Source: Halomonas halophila
Lineage (GTDB): Bacteria > Pseudomonadota > Gammaproteobacteria > Pseudomonadales > Halomonadaceae
Assembly: GCF_030406665.1 (NCBI RefSeq)
Contig: NZ_CP129121.1
Coordinates: forward strand, 1,612,001 to 1,676,000
Reading direction: 5' to 3'
Length of the DNA stretch: 64,000 nucleotides
Made by a program: the position numbers and the translations under genes. A model generated the notes under the pieces. That model made no database searches and was not told the DNA's origin. It saw nothing but the letters and a program-made list of their open reading frames with translations. Of the stretch, positions 29,678 through 38,881 are shown in pieces (position 1 is the first letter of the stretch; every line of letters begins with the position of its first letter).

Positions 29678-31216
29678 TCAGGCGGGGTGGCGGGCGCCCG
29701 CATCCGATGTCTCGGGGCCGAGCGTGGCGGACGGTAGTGCGGCCTCGAGGTAGTCGTTCAATCGCTGTCGCTCGGTGTCGGTGACTCGAAGCGCCAGCTT
29801 GGTGCGTCGCCAGAGAATGTCCTCGGCGCTGCGTGCCCACTCCTGCTCGACCAGATAGTCGACCTCGGCGGCGGTCAGGCCGGCCCCGAAGGCCTCACCC
29901 AGGGCCGCCTGACTGTCGCGGCCGTCGAGGAAGGCTCGGCACAAGGTGCCGTAGGTGCGGGAGAAGCGACGCGCCTGGTGGGCTTCCAGATAGGGATAGT
30001 CGACGAGCAGACGAGCCTCGAAGCTCGTTGGGTCGTCGATCTCGCCCCCTGGCAGCGGTGCCGCGGCAGTCCAGGGAGGGTGCATCCCGGTCAGGAAGGG
30101 GGAAAGCATCTCGAGGGCCGCCTCGGCCAGCTTGCGGTAGGTGGTGATCTTGCCACCGAAGACCGACAGCAGCGGGGCGCCATGAGTGTCGAGGTCCAGG
30201 GTGTAGTCCCGGGTCATGGCCGACGGGTCGGCGGACTCGTCATCGCAGAGCGGGCGCACGCCGGCGAAGGTGCGGATGACATCGTGGCGGGTCAGGGGAG
30301 TCTCGAAGTGGTCGTTGACGACATCGAGCAGATAGTCGATTTCCTCGTCGCTGGCTTCGACCCGGGCGGGATCGCCCTGGTATCGCCGGTCCGTGGTGCC
30401 GATCAGGCTGAAATCTTCCTCGTAGGGCAGCACGAAGACGATGCGCTTGTCGGTGTTCTGCAGAATGAAGGCGCGATCGTCGTGATTGCGCCGCGGGACG
30501 ATGAGGTGGCTACCCTGGATCATGCGTACGCCGTAACGCGACGTGCGCGGTGTCATGCCGCGAATGACGCCTTCCACCCAAGGGCCTGCCGCATTGATCA
30601 GCGTGCGCGCGTGTCGCGTGAAGCGCGTGCCGCTTTCCGCGTGCTCCAGTTCGATTTCCCAGTGGCCATCGACCTCCCGAGCGTTGACGCATCGGGTGCC
30701 GACCATGATCTCGGCGCCTTGTTCGCGCGCCTGGATGGCGTTGAGGACCACGAGTCGAGCGTCGTCTACCCAGCAGTCGGAATACTCGAATCCTCGGGAC
30801 AGATCGGTGGACAGTCCCAGTTCCGGCGTCAGGCGGAGCCCCTGTGACGCCGGCAGGCGTTCACGCCTGCCGAGATGGTCATACAGGAACAGGCCGGCAC
30901 GGAGCATCCAGGCCGGACGCAGATGGGAGCGGTGGGGCAGGATGAAGCGCAGTGGCCAGATGATGTGGGGCGCCTTGGCGAGCAGTACCTCACGTTCGCG
31001 CAGCGCCTCGCGCACCAGTCGGAATTCGTGATGTTCCAGGTAGCGCAGTCCGCCATGGATCAGTTTGCTGCTGGCGGACGAGGTGGCACTTGCCAGGTCC
31101 GATTGTTCGCAAAGGCCGACCGAGAGGTCGCGCCCGGCCGCATCGGCGGCGATGCCGGCGCCATTGATGCCGCCGCCGATCACGAACAGATCCAGAATGT
31201 CGGGAGACGTCGCCAT
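29678..31216 (-). CDS. glpD: aerobic glycerol-3-phosphate dehydrogenase GlpD
   Basis: FAD enzyme at the inner membrane that oxidises G3P to dihydroxyacetone phosphate and feeds electrons to quinone. 512 residues, normal length. Dinucleotide-binding motif GGGING at residues 14-19; also LIHGGLRYLEHHEFRLV, INAAGPWVEG, IGTTDRRYQGDP and FGGKITTYRKLAE. It follows glpR on the same strand and has two operator-like repeats immediately upstream. Confidence 0.97.
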   Translation of the reverse strand: MATSPDILDLFVIGGGINGAGIAADAAGRDLSVGLCEQSDLASATSSASSKLIHGGLRYLEHHEFRLVREALREREVLLAKAPHIIWPLRFILPHRSHLRPAWMLRAGLFLYDHLGRRERLPASQGLRLTPELGLSTDLSRGFEYSDCWVDDARLVVLNAIQAREQGAEIMVGTRCVNAREVDGHWEIELEHAESGTRFTRHARTLINAAGPWVEGVIRGMTPRTSRYGVRMIQGSHLIVPRRNHDDRAFILQNTDKRIVFVLPYEEDFSLIGTTDRRYQGDPARVEASDEEIDYLLDVVNDHFETPLTRHDVIRTFAGVRPLCDDESADPSAMTRDYTLDLDTHGAPLLSVFGGKITTYRKLAEAALEMLSPFLTGMHPPWTAAAPLPGGEIDDPTSFEARLLVDYPYLEAHQARRFSRTYGTLCRAFLDGRDSQAALGEAFGAGLTAAEVDYLVEQEWARSAEDILWRRTKLALRVTDTERQRLNDYLEAALPSATLGPETSDAGARHPA

Positions 31217-31260
31217 ATCATGCTCCGTCGGGCGCAGGCCCTTGTGAAATATCGGTGATG

Positions 31261-31298
31261 TTGGAAAGCGAAAATAGGGTATTTGGAAGCGAACATCA
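31261..31298. promoter_or_regulatory. candidate GlpR operator repeats upstream of glpD
   Basis: Two related sites, TTGGAAAGCGAAAATAG (31261-31277) and TTTGGAAGCGAACATCA (31282-31298), have their GCGAA cores exactly 21 bases apart, two helical turns. GCGAACAT matches the half-site of known GlpR operators. The rest of the 153-base glpR-glpD gap shows nothing else. Confidence 0.5.
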
Positions 31299-31369
31299 AG
31301 CGGGCGTCATGCGAACCGCGTTGCCCCGAACGAGGGGGCTGGCGGCGGCGGAGGGCGGGCAGGGTGCGC

Positions 31370-32128
31370 TCAGGCGAGGTGCAGGGCGACGTCGTGCTGG
31401 CGAAGCAGTTCCTGGATGCGCTCAGAAGGCGGTCGGTCGGTGAACAGCGCATCGAGCTGGGAGAGGTTGCCCTGGCGCACGACGGGGTTGCGCTGAAACT
31501 TGGAATGGTCGGCGGCCAGGAAGACCTGACGAGAGTTCTGGATGATCGCCTGGGCCACGCGGACTTCCTGGTAATCGAACTCGAGCAGCGAGCCGTCTTC
31601 GTCGATGCCGCTGATGCCGATGATCCCGAAGTCGACCTTGAACTGATGGATGAAGTCGATGGTCGCCTCGCCGATGATGCCGCCGTCCCGCGAGCGGACC
31701 TGGCCGCCGGCGACGATAACGTTGAAATCTTCCTTGCGCTGGAGGATGGCGGCCACGTTGAGGTTGTTGGTGATGACCTCGAGGCCGCTGTGATCGAGCA
31801 GGGCTTCGGCAACGACTTCGTTGCTGGTGCCGATGTTGATGAAGAGCGAAGCGTGATCGGGGATATGCTGGGCGAGCAGATGCGCGATGCGCTGCTTGGC
31901 TTCCAGGTTCAGGTTCTTGCGCATCGCATAGGCGGTGTTGACCGTGCTGGATTCGAGGCCGGCGCCGCCGTGAACACGCCGGAGCTGGCCTTCCCCGGAC
32001 AGTCGGTTGAGATCGCGGCGGATCGTCTGCGGGGTGACGGCGAAATGCTCGGTGAGCTGCTCGATGCTGGCGTAGCCCTGGCGTCGAACGAGTTCGACGA
32101 TGCTGTCCTGGCGCTGCTGTGGGGTCAT
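31370..32128 (-). CDS. glpR: DeoR family glycerol-3-phosphate regulon repressor GlpR
   Basis: 252-residue repressor. N-terminal DeoR winged helix-turn-helix ([36 protein letters not shown], with the recognition-helix landmark [10 protein letters not shown]), then a sugar-phosphate sensor domain ([36 protein letters not shown]). Divergent from glpK with candidate operators between, and upstream of glpD. ATG 32128 is chosen from the family N-terminus [11 protein letters not shown]. Confidence 0.93.
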   Translation of the reverse strand: MTPQQRQDSIVELVRRQGYASIEQLTEHFAVTPQTIRRDLNRLSGEGQLRRVHGGAGLESSTVNTAYAMRKNLNLEAKQRIAHLLAQHIPDHASLFINIGTSNEVVAEALLDHSGLEVITNNLNVAAILQRKEDFNVIVAGGQVRSRDGGIIGEATIDFIHQFKVDFGIIGISGIDEDGSLLEFDYQEVRVAQAIIQNSRQVFLAADHSKFQRNPVVRQGNLSQLDALFTDRPPSERIQELLRQHDVALHLA

Positions 32129-32277
32129 GCTAACTCCTTGAAGGTTGGCTATCTGCGCCAACCCGGACGCCGCTGCAGGCTGATGCTCGGCCCGTGGGGG
32201 CGCCGAAAGTCTTAGTCGTGAGGCGGCATCGCCAATTGAGTGCTATCAGTCGCTAGCGTAATCTTTTGATCATAATT

Positions 32278-32309
32278 GAACATTTTTCGGTGAAAAAGCG
32301 AAAGTGTTC
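32278..32309. promoter_or_regulatory. candidate GlpR operator in the glpR-glpK gap
   Basis: GAACATTTTTCG (32278-32289) and CGAAAGTGTTC (32299-32309) form an imperfect inverted repeat in an AT-rich stretch, 34 bases before glpK. It shares the GAACA/GCGAA elements with the glpD site. The rest of the 214-base gap contains no gene. Confidence 0.5.
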
Positions 32310-32342
32310 CCGTGACAACGAGCCATCTCAGGATGCTTTCTC

Positions 32343-33851
32343 ATGGCTTCTTACCTGCTTGCTATCGACCAGGGGACCACCAGCTCGCGCGCGATACTCT
32401 TCGATCGAGAGAGTCGCGGCATCGCGATGGCCCAGAGCGAGTTTCCTCAGCGGTTTCCGGCCGACGGATGGGTCGAGCACGACCCCGAAGCCATCTGGGA
32501 GAGCGTGCTGGCGACCTGTCGCGAGGTGATCGCCGAGCAAGGAGTGGCCATCGAGGAGATCGCCGGGATCGGCATCACCAATCAGCGGGAGACCACGCTG
32601 CTGTGGGATCGGGAAACCGGCAAGCCGCTTCACGACGCGATCGTATGGCAGGATCGGCGTACCGCCGAACACTGCCAGCGGCTTAGAGACGCCGGGCATG
32701 CCGAGCTGGTGCAGGCGCGTACCGGGCTTCTGATCGATCCCTATTTCTCGGCCACCAAGCTGGCCTGGCTGCTGGATAACGTCGAGGGTGCCCGGGAGCG
32801 AGCCGAGCGTGGCGAGCTGGCATTCGGCACGGTGGATACCTTCCTGATCTGGCGTCTCACCGGTGGCCGGGTGCACGCGACGGATGCGACCAATGCGTCG
32901 CGCACAGCACTGTTCGACATTCATTCGCAGCGCTGGGACCCGGATCTGATGGCGCTGTTCGATATCCCGGCCAGCCTGCTACCCGAGGTCAAGGACTCCA
33001 GTGACGACTTCGGTCGCACCGATGCCCATTGGTTCGGCGGCGAGCTGCCCATTGCCGGGGTGGCGGGTGACCAGCAGGCGGCCCTGGTGGGCCAGGCTTG
33101 CTTTCGCCCCGGCATGGGCAAGAGCACCTATGGCACCGGCTGCTTCATGATCGTCAACACCGGCGAGCGGGCGGAAGTCTCGCGGAATCGCCTGCTCACG
33201 ACAGTGGGTTATCGCCTGAATGGCGTTCCGACCTATGCCATGGAGGGCAGTATCTTCGTGGCTGGAGCGACCGTCCAATGGCTGCGTGACGGGCTGAAGC
33301 TGTTCGCCGATGCGTCCGAGACCGAGTCCCTGGCGCGTGAGACCAAGAGTAGTAACAGCGTGTATCTGGTGCCGGCCTTTACCGGGTTGGGGGCGCCGCA
33401 CTGGGATCCCAAGGCCCGCGGTGCGATCCTCGGGCTGACCCGAGACACCGGCATTGCCGATATCGTGGCCGCCGGCCTCCAGGCGGTCTGCTATCAGACG
33501 CGGGATCTGCAGGTGTGCATGAGTGACGACATGCGCACGCCGCCGGGCACCCTTCGGGTGGATGGCGGCATGGTGGTCAATGGCTGGGTGATGCAGTTTC
33601 TGGCCGACATGCTGGGCGTGCAGGTGGACCGTCCGGGCATTCTCGAGACCACGGCGCTTGGGGCGGCTTATCTGGCCGGTCTGCGACTTGGCTGGTACCG
33701 GGATCTCGAGGAGATAGCGGCACTCTGGCAGAGCGAGCGCAGCTTCTTCCCGTCAATGGAGGAGGGCGAGCGCGAGCGCCTCTATAGCGGTTGGCTGGAA
33801 GCGGTGGAACGCGTGCGCTGTGACCCTGAAGGTGCAGCGCCAAGCTCCTGA
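32343..33851 (+). CDS. glpK: glycerol kinase
   Basis: Phosphorylates glycerol to G3P, the substrate of GlpD. 502 residues. FGGY-kinase signatures: [15 protein letters not shown] from residue 7, the substrate block [23 protein letters not shown], and the C-terminal [16 protein letters not shown] with the catalytic Asp. AGGA lies about 9 bases before the ATG. No glycerol facilitator gene (glpF) is present in the window. Confidence 0.97.
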   Translation: MASYLLAIDQGTTSSRAILFDRESRGIAMAQSEFPQRFPADGWVEHDPEAIWESVLATCREVIAEQGVAIEEIAGIGITNQRETTLLWDRETGKPLHDAIVWQDRRTAEHCQRLRDAGHAELVQARTGLLIDPYFSATKLAWLLDNVEGARERAERGELAFGTVDTFLIWRLTGGRVHATDATNASRTALFDIHSQRWDPDLMALFDIPASLLPEVKDSSDDFGRTDAHWFGGELPIAGVAGDQQAALVGQACFRPGMGKSTYGTGCFMIVNTGERAEVSRNRLLTTVGYRLNGVPTYAMEGSIFVAGATVQWLRDGLKLFADASETESLARETKSSNSVYLVPAFTGLGAPHWDPKARGAILGLTRDTGIADIVAAGLQAVCYQTRDLQVCMSDDMRTPPGTLRVDGGMVVNGWVMQFLADMLGVQVDRPGILETTALGAAYLAGLRLGWYRDLEEIAALWQSERSFFPSMEEGERERLYSGWLEAVERVRCDPEGAAPSS

Positions 33852-33962
33852 TCCACCGTGACTTGTTTGTGTCGTGCCTGGAAAAAGCGCTTGCATATTT
33901 TTGCAGGGTCCGTAGAATACGCATCCGTTGTCACGGCACAGATCGCCGGAAACAGCGACAGT

Positions 33963-34039
33963 AGGACCATAGCTCAGTTGGTTAGAGCGCCACGTTGACA
34001 TCGTGGAGGTCGGCGGTTCAAATCCGCCTGGTCCTACCA
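33963..34039 (+). tRNA. tRNA-Val (GAC), first of three
   Basis: 77 bases including the encoded CCA. Acceptor stem AGGACCA/TGGTCCT, D-arm GCTCAGTTGGTTAGAGC, anticodon loop TTGACAT (anticodon GAC), T-loop GGTTCAAATCC. All stems pair. It decodes GUC/GUU. Confidence 0.98.
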
Positions 34040-34055
34040 ACGCGACATCGATAGC

Positions 34056-34132
34056 AGGACCATAGCTCAGTTGGTTAGAGCGCCACGTTGACATCGTGGA
34101 GGTCGGCGGTTCAAATCCGCCTGGTCCTACCA
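34056..34132 (+). tRNA. tRNA-Val (GAC), second of three
   Basis: Identical in sequence to the first copy, 16 bases downstream of it. Encoded CCA is present; anticodon GAC. Confidence 0.98.
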
Positions 34133-34153
34133 TCGCGCCGCGACATCGACAGC

Positions 34154-34230
34154 AGGACCATAGCTCAGTTGGTTAGAGCGCCACGTTGACATCGTGGAGG
34201 TCGGCGGTTCAAATCCGCCTGGTCCTACCA
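34154..34230 (+). tRNA. tRNA-Val (GAC), third of three
   Basis: Identical to the other two copies and 21 bases downstream of the second. It is followed at once by a strong terminator, so the three are probably one transcript. Confidence 0.98.
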
Positions 34231-34238
34231 GATTCCGC

Positions 34239-34274
34239 AAAAACGCCCCGAGGCTTACGCTTCGGGGCGTTTTT
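34239..34274 (+). terminator. terminator of the tRNA-Val cluster
   Basis: 13-bp stem AAAAACGCCCCGA (34239-34251) with TCGGGGCGTTTTT (34262-34274), 10-base loop, ending in a T-run. Its symmetry also makes it usable from the minus strand (msrC side). Confidence 0.88.
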
Positions 34275-34351
34275 CGTTGTGCCTATGGCTCGGGCGGGGG
34301 GCGATGCGCTTCCGCCCGGCGGCATTTGCGGCCGCCGGGCGGAGCAAGTCC

Positions 34352-34807
34352 CTAGCCGAGATCGCTGCGCTCGATGAACACCTTCACCAGGGCCTCGAGG
34401 CCGGCCTGGTCGTCGGCGCCGAAGCGGCCGCGGGTCGGGCTGTCCAGGTCGAGCACGCCCCACAGGCGGTCGTTGACCACGATCGGGATCACCAGCTCGG
34501 CCCGGGAGGCGGCGTCACAGGCGATGTGGTCGGGGATAGCGTGGACGTCCTCGACGCGCTGTGTCTCGCGGGAGCGCGCCGCGGCGCCGCACACGCCCTT
34601 GCTGAACGGAATCGGATGGCAGGCGGGCTGGCCCTGGAAGGGGCCGAGCGACAGCACCTCGGGCTGGCGCTGCAGGTAGAAGCCGGCCCAGTTCAACTCG
34701 GGCACCTGCTGCATGATGAAGGCGCAGGTCTGGGCGCTGTTGGTCAGCCAGTCACGGGTGTCCAGCAGGGCGTCGAGCTGGCGGGCGAGCAGGGCGTAAT
34801 CGGTCAT
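34352..34807 (-). CDS. msrC: free methionine-(R)-sulfoxide reductase (GAF domain)
   Basis: 151-residue single-GAF-domain enzyme that reduces free Met-(R)-sulfoxide with thioredoxin. The three family cysteines are present at Cys63, Cys73 and Cys97, with the same 10/24 spacing as the E. coli enzyme (Cys84/94/118). Also seen: LNWAGFYL and VLDLDSPTRGRF. It lies 86 bases downstream of metQ on the same strand, which suggests a joint job in methionine salvage. Confidence 0.93.
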   Translation of the reverse strand: MTDYALLARQLDALLDTRDWLTNSAQTCAFIMQQVPELNWAGFYLQRQPEVLSLGPFQGQPACHPIPFSKGVCGAAARSRETQRVEDVHAIPDHIACDAASRAELVIPIVVNDRLWGVLDLDSPTRGRFGADDQAGLEALVKVFIERSDLG

Positions 34808-34826
34808 GGTCTCTCCTTCAACGACA

Positions 34827-34850
34827 GGGGCCGGCTCAGCGGCCGGCCCC
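34827..34850 (-). terminator. hairpin between metQ and msrC
   Basis: Perfect 9-bp stem GGGGCCGGC (34827-34835) with GCCGGCCCC (34842-34850). No U-run, so more likely a processing or stabilising hairpin than a full terminator. Confidence 0.4.
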
Positions 34851-34893
34851 ATCGGTAGCGTGATCTGCGATCGCGCTGGTCTGGCTCTTCGGT

Positions 34894-35709
34894 TTACTCG
34901 GCCTGTTCCGCTTCGTCGATCCAGCCGGGCACGGCGGCGCCGTCGAACAGCTCCTCGGCCTTGGCGGCCACTTCGTCGCTCTGGTAAGCGTCGACCAGCT
35001 GCTGGATCGCCTCGCGGTCCTCGTCACCGGCGCGCACGGCGATCAGGTTGACGTAGGGGGAGTCCGGGCCTTCCTTGATCAGGGCATCGTCCAGGCTCAG
35101 GCCGGCCGGCTGGGCGAAGGTGTTATTGATGAAGGCCATGTCCACATCGGGCAGCACGCGGGGCAGCTGGGCGGCCTCGATCTCGCGGAAGTCGAAGTCG
35201 TGCGGGTTCTCGACCACGTTCAGCGGGGTGGCCTCGAGGTTCGCCGGATCGTCCAGGGTGATCAGGCCCAGCTCGTGCATCAGGATCAGCGAGCGGCCCT
35301 CGTTGGTCGGGTCGTTGGGCAGGGCGATGGTGGCGCCGTCCGGCAGCGCGTCGATGCTGTCGAACTTCTCGGAGTAGGCGCCGATCGGATAGACGAAGGT
35401 GCGGCCGGCGATGGCGAAGTCGTAGCCGCGGTCGTCGATCATCGACTGCATGTACGGCTCGTGCTGGTAGGCGTTGGCATCCAGGCTGCCGTCGGCCAGC
35501 GCGGCGTTGGGCGTGACGTAGTCGGTGAACTCGACGATCTCGACGTCCAGGCCGTACTCGCGCTCGGCGACGTCGGCGGCGACCTGCATGACGTCGGTCT
35601 CGGGGCCGGCCACGGTGCCGACCTTGATGCCGTGCTCGTCGGCGTTGGCCTGGCCGATCGCGAGGGCCAGGGCGGAAGCGGCGAGGCCGCCGATCAGGAT
35701 GCTGCGCAT
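34894..35709 (-). CDS. metQ: methionine ABC transporter substrate-binding protein MetQ
   Basis: 271-residue NlpA-family methionine-binding protein. The signal peptide ends ALAIGQANADE with no lipobox Cys, unlike the lipoprotein MetQ of E. coli, so a soluble periplasmic protein is expected. Seen: VGTVAGPETDVMQVA, DYVTPNAALADGSLDANAYQHEPY (landmark NAALADGSLDANAYQHEPY) and PNDPTNEGRSLILM. TAGGAGG precedes the ATG. Third gene of metN-metI-metQ, separated from metI by a 125-base palindrome. Confidence 0.95.
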   Translation of the reverse strand: MRSILIGGLAASALALAIGQANADEHGIKVGTVAGPETDVMQVAADVAEREYGLDVEIVEFTDYVTPNAALADGSLDANAYQHEPYMQSMIDDRGYDFAIAGRTFVYPIGAYSEKFDSIDALPDGATIALPNDPTNEGRSLILMHELGLITLDDPANLEATPLNVVENPHDFDFREIEAAQLPRVLPDVDMAFINNTFAQPAGLSLDDALIKEGPDSPYVNLIAVRAGDEDREAIQQLVDAYQSDEVAAKAEELFDGAAVPGWIDEAEQAE

Positions 35710-35809
35710 ATATTAAACCTCCTATCGTATTGCTTTGATACTAAAGGAATAAGCAGGGTAATTTAAATATCTTTTCGTTATTTGACAGATGCCATCTCGA
35801 AGGGTGGCG

Positions 35810-35934
35810 CTGATTGACGTCGCGAGCGAAGACAGGCTGGTTGCCGCCGGAGCGCAGCTCCCGGAGTGTAGCCTGCTACATGAGGAGAGCGAGCACCGCC
35901 GGCGGCCAGGATGTCGAGCGCAGCAGTCAATCAG
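35810..35934. repeat. 125-base palindromic element between metQ and metI
   Basis: Ends CTGATTGAC (35810) and GTCAATCAG (to 35934) are exact reverse complements. Inside, GCCGCCGG and CCGCCGGCGGC, CAGG-CTGG and CCAG, and AGCGCAGCTCCCGG and GAGCGAGC continue an imperfect inverted repeat. The 234-base gap holds nothing else except an AT-rich stretch next to metQ (35710-35800) that may carry a separate promoter. Confidence 0.65.
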
Positions 35935-35943
35935 TGTCGGCCC

Positions 35944-36577
35944 TCACTTGTGATCGCTCTTGCGCACTAGATAGTCCCCCAGGCTCTGGAAGCCCTGCAC
36001 CATGACCACCAGGATCACCACGGTGATGAGCATGATGGTGGGGTTGAAGCGATTGTAGCCGTAGCGGATGCCTAGATCGCCCAGGCCGCCGCCGCCTACC
36101 GCGCCGGCCATGGCGGAGTAGCTGATCAGGGTCACGACGGTCACGGTCAGGGCGGTGAAGATACCGCCGCGGGCTTCGGGAAGCAGCACTCGGGTGATGA
36201 TCTGCCAGGGCGTGGCGCCCATGGACTGGGCGGCTTCCACCAGGCCCGGCGGGATCTCGTTCAGCGCGCCTTCGACCAGGCGTGCCACGAACGGGATGGC
36301 GGCGATGGTCAGCGGCACCACCGCGGCGTTGGTGCCGATGGAGGAGCCGACCAGGGTGCGGGTGAAGGGGATGATGGCCACCATCAGTATGATGAAGGGC
36401 ACCGAGCGGCCGACGTTGGTGATGATGCCCAGCACGCCGTTGAGCGCCGGCTGGGCCAGTACCTGGCGGGGTCGGGTGACGTTGAGCAGCACGCCTAGCG
36501 GGATGCCCACCGCGGCGGAGATCAGTCCGGAGATCGCCACCATGTAGAGGGTGTCTAGGGTGGCTTCGAGGATCAGT

Positions 36578-36597
<20 letters not shown>
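35944..36597 (-). CDS. metI: methionine ABC transporter permease MetI
   Basis: 217-residue inner-membrane permease with five hydrophobic segments. Seen: ATLDTLYMVAISGLISAAVGIPLGVLL (landmark DTLYMVAISGL), NVGRSVPFIILMVAIIPFTR, the coupling loop LVEAAQSMGATPWQI and SYSAMAGAVGGGGLGDLGIRYGY. It overlaps metN by 20 bases, so it is translationally coupled. Confidence 0.95.
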
Positions 36598-37627
<1,030 letters not shown>

Positions 37628-37682
37628 CTGGGCCACCGGGGTGGCGCCGGGGGAGGGGCGGGCCGTCAGCCGGCGAGCGGCC

Positions 37683-37710
37683 AAAAAAAAGGCCACCCTG
37701 ACGGGTGGCC
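37683..37710 (-). terminator. leader terminator (attenuator) upstream of metN
   Basis: On the minus strand GGCCACCC (37710-37703), loop GTCA, GGGTGGCC (37698-37691), then eight U residues (37690-37683). No minus-strand gene lies upstream before the promoter, so it can only act on the metN leader. GGGTG at 37729-37725 can pair with CACCC of the 5' arm, giving an antiterminator. Confidence 0.85.
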
Positions 37711-37726
37711 ATCAACGCTGGACACA

Positions 37727-37807
37727 CCCTTTTAGCTGCACTTCCTGCCGCACGGCTCGAAAACCATGCGTCAGCGGCGCCCGCAATCCGGGTCCAAATC
37801 GGCGCCG
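37727..37807 (-). promoter_or_regulatory. SAM-II-like riboswitch in the metN leader
   Basis: Read on the minus strand: a 7-bp P1 (37807-37801 with 37781-37775), loop 1 GATTTGGACCCGGATTGC, then an extended loop 3 containing the hairpin CGCATGG/CCGTGCG (37770-37764 with 37755-37749), and the 3' conserved segment AAGTGCAGCTAAAAGGG ending at 37727. The SAM-II core has loop 1 GATTTAACCGTATTGC and ends TAGCTAAAAAGGG, so the match is close. CCC of loop 1 can pair with the terminal GGG to form the pseudoknot. Location before metNIQ fits. The hairpin in loop 3 is unusual for SAM-II. Related class SAM-V is the alternative. Confidence 0.78.
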
Positions 37808-37822
37808 TCAAAATGTGCGCGT

Positions 37823-37851
37823 ATCCTAGGGTTCGAACGGGCGTATGTCAA
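37823..37851 (-). promoter_or_regulatory. sigma-70 promoter of the metNIQ-msrC operon
   Basis: On the minus strand TTGACA (37851-37846), a 17-base spacer and TAGGAT (37828-37823). Transcription would start near 37816, just upstream of the riboswitch element. Confidence 0.75.
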
Positions 37852-38070
37852 ACCATTTGGTCCAAGTTGGTGTTCGCTAGCCGGGCTGATGGTGAGAATA
37901 CCCAGAAAAACGCCTGAGACAGGAAAAACGTCTGGCGTAAGGGGCAGGAAGGGGCATCCGGTCGCTCCCGCGCCTCACCGGTGCCGCCATGGACGCCAGG
38001 TGTTGCCTTTCCCTACACTGATCGCCTTTGCGCCCGTCCGGGCGGCATGACACGAGAGGAAGATCAGCAC

Positions 38071-38700
38071 ATGTTCACAGGCATCGTGCAGGGCATCGCC
38101 GAGGTAGTGGCCATCGAGGAGGCGGAAGCCTTCCGCACTCATGTAGTGCGCCTGCCGGGGGCGCTGGGCGAGGGGCTCGAGATCGGCGCCTCGGTGGCCC
38201 ACAACGGGGTCTGCCTGACCGTCACCGAGATCGAGGGCGAGCGCGTCAGCTTCGACCTGATGCGCGAGACGCTGCGCGTCACCAACCTCGGCGAGCTGGC
38301 CGTCGGCGACCGGGTCAACGTCGAGCGCGCGGCGCGCTTCGGTGACGAGATCGGCGGCCACGCCATGTCAGGCCACGTGATCGCCACCGCCGAGCTGGTG
38401 TCCCTCGACGAGGCGCCCAACAACCGCCGGCTGTGGTTCGAGCTGCCGGAGTCTCTGGGCCGCTTCGTGTTCGACAAGGGCTACATCGGCGTCGACGGCG
38501 CCAGCCTGACCATCGGCGAGGCGCGGCCGGCCACTGCCGAGCACGCCCCGCGCTTTTGCGTCGATCTGATCCCCGAGACCCTGGCGCGCACCGTGCTTGC
38601 CGACCGGGTGCCGGGCGACCGCGTCAACATCGAGATCGATCCCCAGACCCAGGCCATCGTCGAGACGGTGGAGCGGGTGATGGCCTCTCGCGACGCCTGA
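38071..38700 (+). CDS. ribE: riboflavin synthase (alpha subunit)
   Basis: Forms riboflavin by dismutation of 6,7-dimethyl-8-ribityllumazine. 209 residues: two tandem lumazine-binding domains, the first beginning MFTGIVQG, the second around GHAMSGHVIATAELV. Start at 38071 is fixed by MFTGIVQG; GAGAGGAAG lies upstream. The upstream strand (37852-38070) shows only a small inverted repeat near 37905-37940; I see no FMN riboswitch there. Confidence 0.95.
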   Translation: MFTGIVQGIAEVVAIEEAEAFRTHVVRLPGALGEGLEIGASVAHNGVCLTVTEIEGERVSFDLMRETLRVTNLGELAVGDRVNVERAARFGDEIGGHAMSGHVIATAELVSLDEAPNNRRLWFELPESLGRFVFDKGYIGVDGASLTIGEARPATAEHAPRFCVDLIPETLARTVLADRVPGDRVNIEIDPQTQAIVETVERVMASRDA

Positions 38701-38762
38701 GGCGTTCAGCGTGCGTTGGCCAGTCCGCTGGCCAGCGTTCCAAGCATCCCTTATATATCAGG

Positions 38763-38836
38763 AAGCCGTGCCGCATCGCCGGTAGCGGATGGCGCCTCGA
38801 TTCCCGGGACGCCATCCGCTACCATGTGCGGCTTTT
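38763..38836 (+). promoter_or_regulatory. structured leader of the NCS2 permease gene
   Basis: A perfect 14-bp inverted repeat GGTAGCGGATGGCG (38781-38794) and CGCCATCCGCTACC (38810-38823), extended outward by AAGCCG (38763 on) with CGGCTT, followed by TTTCTC. A TTATATAT stretch (38752-38759) upstream is a possible -10. It may be an attenuator or riboswitch-like leader; ligand unknown. Confidence 0.5.
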
Positions 38837-38881
38837 CTCGCACCCAGCAGGACGCCAAGCGCCGCACAGGACGAATTCTCC

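Noticed and set aside
33753..34133. Minus-strand open frame with an internally repeated peptide
   Set aside because: The repeat is the translation of tandem tRNA-Val genes; it is not a protein.
33963..34230. Regularly spaced near-identical repeats resembling a CRISPR array
   Set aside because: The repeats are 77-base tRNA-Val genes with full cloverleaf pairing and encoded CCA; there are no cas genes.
37852..38070. Possible FMN riboswitch upstream of ribE
   Set aside because: The conserved RFN element blocks are not visible; only a small inverted repeat near 37905-37940 is seen.
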